The position numbers and the translations under genes are program-made. The notes under the pieces were generated by a model, which was not told where the DNA came from, made no database searches, and saw nothing but the letters and a program-made list of their open reading frames with translations. Shown piece after piece: positions 54,885 to 64,000 of a stretch of 64,000 nucleotides of DNA. Within the stretch, counting starts at the first letter, position 1, and each line of letters begins with the position of its first letter. This DNA comes from Tubulanus polymorphus. Taxonomy: Eukaryota > Nemertea > Palaeonemertea > Tubulaniformes > Tubulanidae. The stretch lies in NCBI RefSeq assembly GCF_964204645.1, contig NC_134036.1:1054001-1118000 (forward strand), given 5' to 3'.

Positions 54885-57800
54885 CTAATTGAGGGTCATA
54901 TAAGTGTCGAATCCGTGGAAGTTGAATATCACAAGGTCATGCAGCAACTTGTATTGTTCCTAAAAATGAAAAAAAGTAATATCAATAACTGACACTATCA
55001 ATTCTTTCTTAGAATATTTAGAATTTAATTTCGTACCAAATTTGGAATGAATTGAGGGCGTGTCATTCGTAGTTTTTGTATACACTGGTAGATATCGATT
55101 TGCTCGCTAGATGGCACCTTGGTAATCAGTTCAAACGCCGCACAAAATAGCCCCGTTCTCGTTGTGCTGTTCCTGTAAAATTTGCATAATCGATAAATAT
55201 GTGATGGTGTTTTGAATAATTGACTGACGTTGCTAAAATACGAACATGCAATGTACAACAATAGGACTGGTGACGTGTTCTCTTGTAACTAGATTCACAA
55301 ACTCGAATAGATATTGTAAATCAGGAACCGACTCATCCTCAGGCCATCCTAAAAACTGGATCTGACGAATACGACGCGATTCCTGTGAAATCAAAGAAAT
55401 AAAATTAATCTGGCCAGGCAATGTTAAATAATGTTAATGGTAATGTTAAATAGCAATGTCAAAGAAGGGTAATTCCGTAAAATGCGGCCATATTTCTCTG
55501 AACTTGGCTACCGAAAATAAATCAACATACATTCTGTTTTTGGAGGATCAAATCCCGACGAACGATGGTCTTACAGGGCAATGAAACTTCCTCCACAGTG
55601 ATCGTAAAAGGACCGAATTTAATACTTCCAGCTCCAGGCCAATAGCTTGCATATGTCTGAAATCAGAAGATGTATTCTAGCAAAGGATCCCCGACCAAAC
55701 TTTCATACTTTTAGGAGATATATTATAGATAAGGCAATGGTAGAATAGGAGTAAGCCTTACCGGATCTTGTGGATATTCTTGATGCATCATTACGATAAG
55801 TTCACAGTTATAGTCAAAGATCATTTGCCAGAAGTCAGTAATTGTCTTTTGTAGAGGACTTTGTGTAGCTATAAACACGTTTTCATTTGTGATCGTCTGT
55901 AAAAAGGAAAGTAATTTCAATCAATCAGATTCTTACAACTCATGGATATCTCAACTGAAGAATTTCTAGGCCTAATGCCCCCTTTTCTCAGCCCAGATAT
56001 TCCATGGATGGCTATGAAATCATAATCAAACTCACGTGCACAAAAGAGGCATTAATGAACCCTTTATGTGAGAGTTGCGGTTGATACTGTGCCTCGGGAA
56101 GGATGTCTTTGTATCGAGACTTGTAAACATTGTTGAGTAGTTTGGCCACTGCTAGTGATTCCTCGTCTTGAATCGGAGTCGATGCCTTCAACACCTGCAT
56201 TAGAAAACAACTCATCGAGAAAATGTTTTCCTTAAAAAAAAACTAAGGAAGAACGATTTGGTCTCTAGTTTAATAAGGTCAGTGGATTCATTGCTGCCAT
56301 CTTAATGTATGTTCTCAGGCTTCGGGCCCTTCATCTCATTTTGGCCGATCTTAATACGTACAAGAAATTGTTCCTCTATTTTATCAGACACGTTTTTAGA
56401 TACAGGACGCGTTGCCTTTCTTTCCTCGTATGATTCTCTGAAACTCGTGGTCGGGTATGCCACCGGTCCCAGTATCAGTTCCTCCAGTAGAATCTGGTGC
56501 ACGAGAATGTACTGTTTCTGTGGTAAATGGTAATAAAACATATTGAAGAAGTTCTGGATCTTGAAAACGTGAAATGAGAGGCAGTAACTTTATTAAGATT
56601 TACCATGTTTTGGATCATTTCTGGTCTTTGTTGACGGAGTTTCCTAAACATGTCGAATACGTTAACGAGTCCATCTTTCTTAGCTTTTTCAAGAAGCTGC
56701 TCCGTTGCGATATAACAACCTGTCCTTCCAGCACCAGCACTGAGAACACAACACAAGCCGTAACATTCCTTAACGTCCCCTTAACGGTAAAGGACTGGAA
56801 GATTTCGAATTAATTTACCTGCCATGAATCAGCACAAGTCCCTGATCCGGGTCGGTAAGACGCTGTTTGATGAACTGTTGCATACGAACAACAGATGAAG
56901 CCGGGAACGGTACACCATGATCCGGCCATCCTCGATAGTGACAAACTAACAGATTATGTGCTTGTTTGTGGCCACGCTATAAAATAAATGAAACGTTACT
57001 CATCGAGAGAGACTGGTTATAGACAATACTGATGTCAAACAATCTAACATCAAAACCCATCAGAACTCATTAACTATGTCGGAATACTGTAGTGAAACAA
57101 TGTAACAGCGAAACGAAACCTCATCATAAAATGTTGTTATAATTATCATATCGATGTATACACGTATGAAGTCGTTTGAAATTACAGATAACAGCACTTA
57201 TATAGGTCACTAGATGCCATGGTAAAACAAGAGTATGATCATACCTTTGTAATCGACAGGAAATGAACCACTGCCGGAGGCTCAGTGTGTTTTTCCATTT
57301 TCTCTGCAACTGTCACTGTAATATCTCCATATCGACCTTTTGTATTCAGTTTTGTGGGCCAATATCGATGACACTTCACCTGCAATTGGAATATGAAAAG
57401 ACACATTTTTATGATTCTTCTGTTTCCACAGCACTATTCGAAAGTGTTTTTGCAACCTTCATTTCTTTGCCATGTCCTTCAGTCAGATCGGTGAGTACAA
57501 TAATAGCCGGACATTTCTCTTGCCAAATCATCCGCCAATGGTCGTTGATCGTACGGTTCCTGAACTTCGCTGAAAAAGCTGAAACACTGAAACGCTGAAT
57601 CGCTGAAATAAAAACGCTGAAATTTCAGGGAATTTCCGAAAAACGCCGAAATTTCAGGGAATTCCCGAAAAACGCTGAAATCGTGCTAGGTACCGACAAT
57701 ACACGTTTTGAAATAATATCCGGGCCGGTATCCGCTGCCGAGTCCTGAACCGTCTTTTAGTCTCCACCTTCGGTTACAGAGACATGCATGGGCAGTATGT

Positions 57801-58112
57801 GTGGAGTATACTTCTAGAGGGCCACTTGTTGAACAAATTAATTCGCTTGAAATCCGGATTTTTAATGCATACAGGCAGCATGATGAGGAAAACCCTTTCA
57901 CAAACCGTGCAAGCCAACTTAAACACTATGCTCAATATTCCAAGAATATGGTTTACTTCTATCGTTCATGTATAAAACAGGATTATAAGCAACTTTTCTT
58001 TTGTCAACACGTTGATGGGCGACGGACTATGGTATTCTCTGAAGGAGGTAAATTAAATTTGACAGCTAGTTATATAAATGATGCAGCTTTTGGACAAAAG
58101 GGATCTAACTAA
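57801..58112 (+). CDS. Unassigned 103-aa open frame inside the transposon
   Basis: An ATG-started frame just inside the left TIR, with KHYAQYSKNMVYFYRSCIKQ and FFCQHVDGRRTMVFSEGGKL. It is not low-complexity and not a shadow of another gene. I do not recognise it. It may be a transposase fragment, a captured exon, or chance. The transposon's other internal frames are short. Confidence 0.25.
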   Translation: MEYTSRGPLVEQINSLEIRIFNAYRQHDEENPFTNRASQLKHYAQYSKNMVYFYRSCIKQDYKQLFFCQHVDGRRTMVFSEGGKLNLTASYINDAAFGQKGSN

Positions 58113-59094
58113 ATGTCTTTTTAATTCACCGTGGAATGGAATGGATTGACGCCAATGACATGCAGTAGGCCCCTACTTATAGGTCATACTAATTAGCGTC
58201 AACCAATTAATCTAAATCGGGCAAACCATTCAACAACTGTAATTTATTTGCTGTGTTGTGATAATAATAGGTTTTTTTTTTTTTAATGACATACCAACTG
58301 TTAGAAAAATGTACCGATTCTTATTTTTAGACTACTACGGTATCTATAAAAGGAGGAGTCATAGATAAAGTTGATTTGCTCAGCTGGACACACTTCTTGT
58401 CAAGTACATCATCTCAAGTATTGGGTGTTTTGTAAGTTTGATTTCAGTATTTATTTACTAAGTGCTGTTCCCTCGGGCCTCAGTGCTTTCAAACTAGGCC
58501 CACCCCATAGGCTATATCTCCAGAGTGTGTTAGCCACTATTCTTTTATTTCCTACTTTAAATGCACTTTTTTTCTATTTTTAGACTCGGGCTAAGAATGT
58601 GCAAATTTGAGATACTGAGAAATCAGATGGCACTAGTTAACTTGAACTGCGAAATTTGCAGCAGGATAGCTGAACGACACAATTTTTAAAAACAAAATGG
58701 CTATTCGAATGCTATTTCAGTGATAACTTGATTCAACCAGAGAGAAATAAGTCAATTGGGGATGTACAGTACACCCACTTTACTTCCCCGTTTTCCTGGT
58801 ACCAAATATTTTATCTTAAGCTAAGCAATATTCTAAGGTATGCTAGTGAATTTCATTAGAATATAAAGCAATGGAACCAGAATTCAAGCCCGAGTTAAGC
58901 GAACTATTGATTCTGATATAATGTAAGAACTGATTTCTTTTGTGTATTCTTATAATGTGTTAAGTATTATTTTAAGCTGTTAAATAATATAATTAGACAA
59001 ACGTCAAATTATTGGATCTTTCTTGTTGACTCGTTTAATTTTGTGAGTTTAGAGTTCCAGTCAATCCACAATGTGCAGTGCCTAGCCTTCATCT

Positions 59095-59325
59095 AGTACT
59101 AAAGCCAAGCCTGTGTATGGGAAAACGTTGTTCGACTCTCATAAGCCAGACAAATAAAAACTTGCAATACATTGCAGATAGAAGTCTCCAGCAAGTAGAC
59201 AGAGAAAGTAAACCAGGTTTTACCCCGTACCCTACCCGGCATCTTCACCTGTCAAGGGATTCGAACCCACTACACTAAAGCTGTTCTCCGAACCGCTTGA
59301 CCTCGAGTCGTTACTAGCCGACCAG
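59095..59325 (-). repeat. tRNA-derived SINE candidate within the transposon
   Basis: On the minus strand, an A-box-like GAGGTCAAGCGGTTCGG (59291-59308) is followed by a B-box GTGGGTTCGAATCCCTTG (59253-59270). A non-tRNA body with GATGCCGGGTAGGGTACGGG follows. This layout is that of a tRNA-derived SINE. The 3' end is not defined. Confidence 0.55.
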
Positions 59326-59329
59326 AATC

Positions 59330-59640
59330 AGGTCGGGCCAATCACAGCGCTTGTTACAAACGACATTTGGCATCTATGGAATTTCCCGGTAAATGGACCA
59401 ATCAGCGAACACGTAGCGAAAACGGAAGTATTGTCGCGTGTTGATATATGACGTCATTCGCAAAAACGCCGGTAATGAAATCGCGCGTCGTGAGGCCAGG
59501 GGGCAGGTGGAAGCGAGTTTGGGAGCGATACTGGTCTCCTGGCAAGCGAGGATGCCTACCCGGGAACGAAAGACACTCCAAGACTCCTTCCTTGAAGAGA
59601 TTGTAGAAATATGGCACCCAATCGTAGTAATGCTAAGTAC
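59330..59640. promoter_or_regulatory. Promoter-like segment inside the transposon
   Basis: Less AT-rich and CpG-bearing compared with its surroundings, with CCAAT boxes (GCCAATCACA near 59338, ACCAATCAGC near 59398) and a perfect CRE, TGACGTCA, near 59449. Short open frames exist on both strands but none is recognised. It could be the element's own promoter or a captured genomic piece. Confidence 0.35.
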
Positions 59641-62226
59641 AGTATACTATGACGGTTGAACCTTTATTCACACCAAAATAGAATCAAAGTAGTCATAAGT
59701 TCCATGATAGCACTTAATTTGGGTTATCAGGTTCAGCCTTACTAGCTGTACTTTCATTCAGCTACTACTTTTGTATGAGACTTGGCAATGATAAGTTGGA
59801 AGAAATCACCAAATATAAGAAAAAATATTGAGAATTAATATTACTGTAATTAAGAATTTATTCAAATGAAGTGATAATTTCATTGTTAGATCGTACCGGT
59901 ATATGCGCATAAAACAAAAAACACATCTAACAATCCACGCAATCCGCAATCGATCAAGTCGAACATGACGACGACCTCAAGGCATGTCTCTGTAACCGAA
60001 GGTAGAGTCTAAAAGACGGTTCAGGACTCGGCAGCGGACACCGGCCCGGAAAGAATTTCAAAACGTGTATTGTCGGTACCTAGCACGATTTCAGCGTTTT
60101 TCGGGAATTCCCTGAAATTTCGGCGTTTTTCGGAAATTCCCTGAAATTTCAGCGTTTTTATTTCAGCGTTTCAGCTTTTCAGTGTTTCAGCTTTTTCAGC
60201 GAAGTTCAGGAACCGTTGATCGTAGATGGCAATGGAGCTGAAAGAGCAACCTACATGAGCGTAACATAAAAGAAATCAATTATGAGAAAGGTAACGAGAC
60301 TTACCCTGGCAAGCAATGCATATCACATGACCAGTTAATCCCTGAAAATGAAATATCCACATCATCTACAACAACATTAAAGCACGTGACAAACTTCTTA
60401 AGAACAGAAGGATTGATTTCTTACCCGAATGTAATTGGCATTAATGTAATCTGACGTTGGATCTTCGCCGATTTGTTCCAGAACAACTCTAGTCGAATCA
60501 TCTAGAAAAACAACACAAAATTATCTCAATAGAATGACATAAACTAATACAATAGAAAATATTAAAAAAGCAAAATCAATGGAAGTCAATAGACCTAATA
60601 GAGATGTTGCACTTGTACAAGGCAAGTCTTGTAAATACGACAGAACTTATGTAAACATGATGAACAGGTAATACCTACAGGCCAATATGTTTTGAAACCT
60701 GTTTTTCTTAACATTTTCCACTTTCTCAGCGCAGGCGCTCAATCCACGTCTCAACTTGAGAACACTCTACAGACAAAATAGATCCAAAAGATTGACGTAC
60801 ATGCTACCAGCAAGCCCCAAAGTGCCTTAAAACAAAATAGATCCTGAACATAATCACATGTCTTGCCAATGCGCAGTCCCAACTTCCCAGCAATCCTACC
60901 TGAAATTCTTCATTCATATTCTTCCACTCATCAGAGGTCTTCATTAAGGTCTCTCCCAACAGGTCACAAATCATAATAGCGCCTTTAGAAGCGATGTCGT
61001 AATGATGATCCACGCCATCTTGCTTACCGTGTACTGCTCTCGGATTATCATAGATATTGTAATACGCGGAGCTTTCTATATGGAGAGGAGTCACGAGTCA
61101 TTATAGTGTTAAAACATTGGGCTCCAAATACAAAAGCTTCATTAGACAAACCTATTGATAATGTAGAATTTACATAAGCAGTATTTCCTTTCCTTAGGAC
61201 ACCTCTCACTTTCAATCTTGCCAAAAATTTACCAATACTTTTATCAGAAATATACTCCATGGATACTTCTGCATTGTTCGATGTTTCTTTAGTTTTGAAT
61301 CCACCGCGTCTGGAAGATGTGAAATAGTAAAGGCGTCGAAATTGTGGGAACCTGAATGAGGGGGTCTCGGGGAATCGGACGATCGCTGAATGATGAAATA
61401 TTTGCATTGAATTAAAGAGGTCGCCACTATTCACTCGTACCTCCAAACTATAAATAGAACCACAGACACCAATAACAGTATTAGAACAGCTGCAACAACG
61501 CCACCTATTATTCCTGTAATACCCCACGGTGCCTTAACAATGATTCTCTCTTGCTGTTCTATTGGTGGATAATGCCGAAACGTTTCCTGAACAATGAACA
61601 AGAAAAGGCTTGAGGCTTTCAAATTGTAAATTACAATGTGTATGAAAGACGCATTTAAACTTTGTTTTTTTTTCGTGGAATTATCGAATCCAGATTCTGT
61701 TATTATCATTATTGTTCTTATTATTATTATAATCATTAATCATTATTATCAATTATCAAACACAAGATGAACTCACTCCGTTACAATTCTCAACGACTCC
61801 TAAAATAAAACTGTAAGATTTCCCAGTTTCTAGAGGAGCATTGAAGTAACCACTATAGTTTCGTGTATCACCAACTGTAAACTCAGAGGGCACTTCCGGT
61901 GGTAGAACTGCAGTAATATAAACTGATAATCCTCGCTGTTTAGCTTCTCCGTACGAGACGTACTGTGATTGGTTGACTGCACGCTTCCGGCGACGGTTGA
62001 TTAGTCCATCGTGTTTCTTCACGATCACCTCGTAACCGCTGCAATTCACAGAAAATATTTTTCTTTTAAATCACGCGTTATTTGTGGATAAAGGTTTTTA
62101 GGACACTTACGTAATGTTACCAGTGTTAACACGTGTTATTCGAAGTGTAACAGTCGTGTTTGTTATCGCTGTCTTCTTGACAACCAGTTGAGGAATTGTA
62201 ATTTTACCTGAAATATCAGCAATAGA

Positions 62227-62730
62227 ACTACTGTCTGTCACACCTGCTCTTCGTGCGACGTTTTGATCCGTAATTTCGTTAATAATCGGTTGATCTGTAA
62301 ATATTATGCATCAATATGTTCAGTAGGGAATTTGCATTCAGAAATAAAACATTAACTGGCATAAATTTGTTTGTGTTTTCATCCATCAGCGATAGTTTAC
62401 CCAGCATACGCTCGCGTAATGCTGAAAAACGGCTTTTATGGCCCGTCACGTGGCGCCACCTACTGTATTTTGATATGCTAATGAGCAGGTGATGACGTCA
62501 CTGTAACGTTTCCGAGCGTCGAGCGGGTTTTTCAGCATTACGCGAGCGTATGCTGAGTAAACTATCGCTGATAAATGAAAACAAAAACAACTTTAGTGAA
62601 AATTGTTGTTTATTTCTGAATGCAAATTCCTCACTGAACGAATTGATGCTTAATAAAGGTAGATAAACCGATTATTAACGAAATTAAGGACCAAAACGTC
62701 GCACGGAGAGTAGGTGTGACAGACAGTAGT
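62227..62730. mobile_element. 504-bp palindromic foldback element in gene C
   Basis: The two arms are inverted copies along most of their length: ACTACTGTCTGTCACACC outside, TGCATTCAGAAATAAA in the middle, and CAGCATACGCTCGCGTAATG inside. Only a short unique centre remains. It lies where gene C has lost two FN3 exons relative to A. No clear target duplication was found. A fragment of the family is at 54196-54275. Confidence 0.75.
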
Positions 62731-63829
62731 AACACGTGTCAATACATACTTGAGTTTGCTGTGTTCTGATTTGTTATAACTACGAGCAATTATCTATAAC
62801 CATTAGATAATTGCTCGTAGGTTAAAACGACTTACCCTTTGTGCAAAAGCTTACACTGTTGGGGCAAAGATTGAACAATTTACTGGTTGTAGGTCAGTTT
62901 AATTGATTGTAAGGAAATACTTTTGTTGGAAGCGTCCGAACATAATGGACTGCTCAATTTCTATCGACATAAATTCGGTTTCAAAATTACTGAGCAGCGG
63001 ACGGATTTGAGCATAGAATTCATTGAGGGTTTACCGACTTAATCTACTGTAGTTTTCTTAATTCAAAGTTTTCGGAGGTTTATTCCGAATTTGTAACACG
63101 GAATTAACAGGTTATTCAATTAAAGGTGATTTTGGGAGGTTTATCCTCGAAATTGTCTTCAAATAATAGGTATGTCCCTAGGGCCCTTCCATACATCTTG
63201 TGTTTGAATTGATGATTAAGAATTTATTAGCTCGAGGGGTTTTACCTGCACATATAGTTAGTATTGGACTAGTCAGACTCGTAGTTGATATAAGTTGACC
63301 GTTCCCTATTTTCTGTAGTCTAACAGCTATCTTATACCCGGTATAAGGAGTTAAACCAGTAATTGTGTGATGTGTAAGGCCTCCTGCAGAGACCTGATTA
63401 GTCCAAGTGTTTTCTGATATCTTACGATAAACGACTTGATACTGAAAGCTGACAGTACCACGTCCTGAATCTACCACAGAACCCGAGTAAGCTGTCCAAC
63501 TGACTCTTACACTGTTATCTGTCAGTGCAGATTTTCGTAATTGAGAAAACAACTTCAATTCTGAAAAAGGAAATTGGTTTGTATTGAAGAATATTTTACT
63601 TTCGGTCATTTTCGATTCATATTGGTTACTCTATTTAGGTAGTTGGAGTGAGATTCCTAGGAATCTATGATTCAGTGTAATATACCTGACTCGCACCACT
63701 TTCCGATGTAATTCTGTGAACAGCCAGATTCACAGATACCACTCAAATAGTTACACCTTTCATTGTTGTAACATCTACATTCAATCATACATCCAAATGA
63801 GTTCGATCCCTTACTGCAACCATCGGGCG

Positions 63830-64000
63830 CTAAAAAAAAAGAACAAGGAAATCTAAAAGTGATACGGAAAACTATTATTTTCGTGTCCATTTTTCTAATT
63901 TTCGATCTTTGGGAGGTTAATTCTTATTAGTCTCTCAATATTTTTGAATCAATCTCTTTATACCGATAACAGAAAAAAGGAAAAGCAGATACGAAAGACT
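63830..64000. other. Intron of gene C at the right window edge
   Basis: AT-rich intronic DNA like that upstream of the EGF-like exon in A, M and B. The lectin part-2 exon is expected just beyond base 64,000. Confidence 0.6.

Larger units (their letters stand above)
57554..60215. mobile_element. 2,662-bp DNA transposon with 233-bp TIRs and 9-bp TSD, inserted in gene C
   Basis: Terminal inverted repeats 57554-57786 and 59983-60215 start CGGTTCCTGAACTTCGCTGA and are rich in CGCTGAAA and GGGAATTCC subrepeats. The target duplication TTGATCGTA is at 57545-57553 and 60216-60224. Removing one TSD and the element restores the 110-bp length of the homologous exon in A and B. Long TIRs with a 9-bp TSD suit a Mutator-like (MULE) element, but no transposase is recognised. 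The interior has an unassigned 103-codon frame (57801-58112), a SINE-like stretch and a promoter-like GC-richer segment. Confidence 0.9.
54885..63829 (-). pseudogene. Gene C: receptor-type PTP, 5' end outside window, D1 exon split by a transposon
   Basis: Visible exons: EGF-like 63686-63829, FN3 63246-63560, stalk 62111-62207 and 61777-62038, TM 61441-61586, juxtamembrane 61152-61309. D1: 60900-61075, 60679-60766, 60425-60501, 60305-60341, the split exon 60216-60237 / 57457-57553, then 57245-57379, 56819-56976, 56604-56739, 56362-56517. D2: 56036-56194, 55762-55896, 55531-55656, 55246-55382, 55037-55172, 54885-54959. Every other exon is open and phase-compatible, with the same lengths as in A and B. 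The 110-bp exon encoding INDHWRMIWQEKC is cut by the 57554-60215 element, so this copy is broken unless the element is spliced out or polymorphic. The P-loop is HGSAGAGRTG in D1 and HCMNSTTRTG in D2. One FN3 (two exons, 309 bp in A) is missing between 62207 and 63246, without loss of phase. Confidence 0.82.

Noticed and set aside
62227-62730. Assignment of the palindromic element to a named superfamily
   Set aside because: No convincing target-site duplication could be defined, so the class is left open.

Overview
This is animal genomic DNA: AT-rich, with many short exons bounded by GT/AG sites, introns of 0.1-2 kb, dispersed miniature transposons, Penelope-like retroelement remnants and minisatellites. 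Gene content is metazoan (DPP8/9, PSAT1, receptor tyrosine phosphatases with FTP-lectin, EGF-like and fibronectin III ectodomains). The lectin/EGF/FN3 receptor phosphatases suggest a marine invertebrate, possibly a lophotrochozoan; I cannot fix the phylum. Exon borders were read by eye from splice sites and reading phase. For the complete genes the summed exon lengths divide by three.

Layout. 1-4.5 kb: no exon recognised; diverged repeats and a Harbinger-like MITE. 4.5-10 kb (+): the C-terminal 502 residues of a DPP8/9-type peptidase, whose 5' part lies left of the window. 11.5-15.5 kb (+): a complete nine-exon phosphoserine aminotransferase gene (371 aa). 15.5-22.1 kb: no gene seen; a Tigger/pogo-like MITE, a GACCAGTCAGCTCTG-type minisatellite and two tight clusters of perfect CArG (SRF-type) boxes. 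22.1-64 kb (-): a tandem array of four related genes that I call A, M, B and C. A (22.1-34.1 kb, 1,817 aa) and B (42.6-53.6 kb, about 1,750 aa) are intact receptors: signal peptide, Cys-rich module, FTP/F5-8-type lectin domain, EGF-like module, FN3 repeats, one transmembrane helix and two PTP domains. M (36.7-40.1 kb, 513 aa) is an intact ectodomain-only paralogue that stops two codons past a lost splice donor. C (54.9-63.8 kb, running off the right edge) is broken by a 2.66-kb DNA transposon inside a D1 exon.

The main biological point is that every D1 domain in the array has glycine in place of the catalytic cysteine (HG[R/S]AGAGRTG), while WPD and the P-loop arginine remain. The D2 domains keep HC-x5-R with an unusual loop (MDSTT or MNSTT) and have WPE instead of WPD. 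The array therefore looks like a locally expanded family of lectin-type receptor pseudophosphatases, plus one predicted secreted relative. An intron-1 minisatellite differs in copy number between paralogues (about 19, 6 and 1), and intragenic module duplication and mobile-element insertion add to the turnover.
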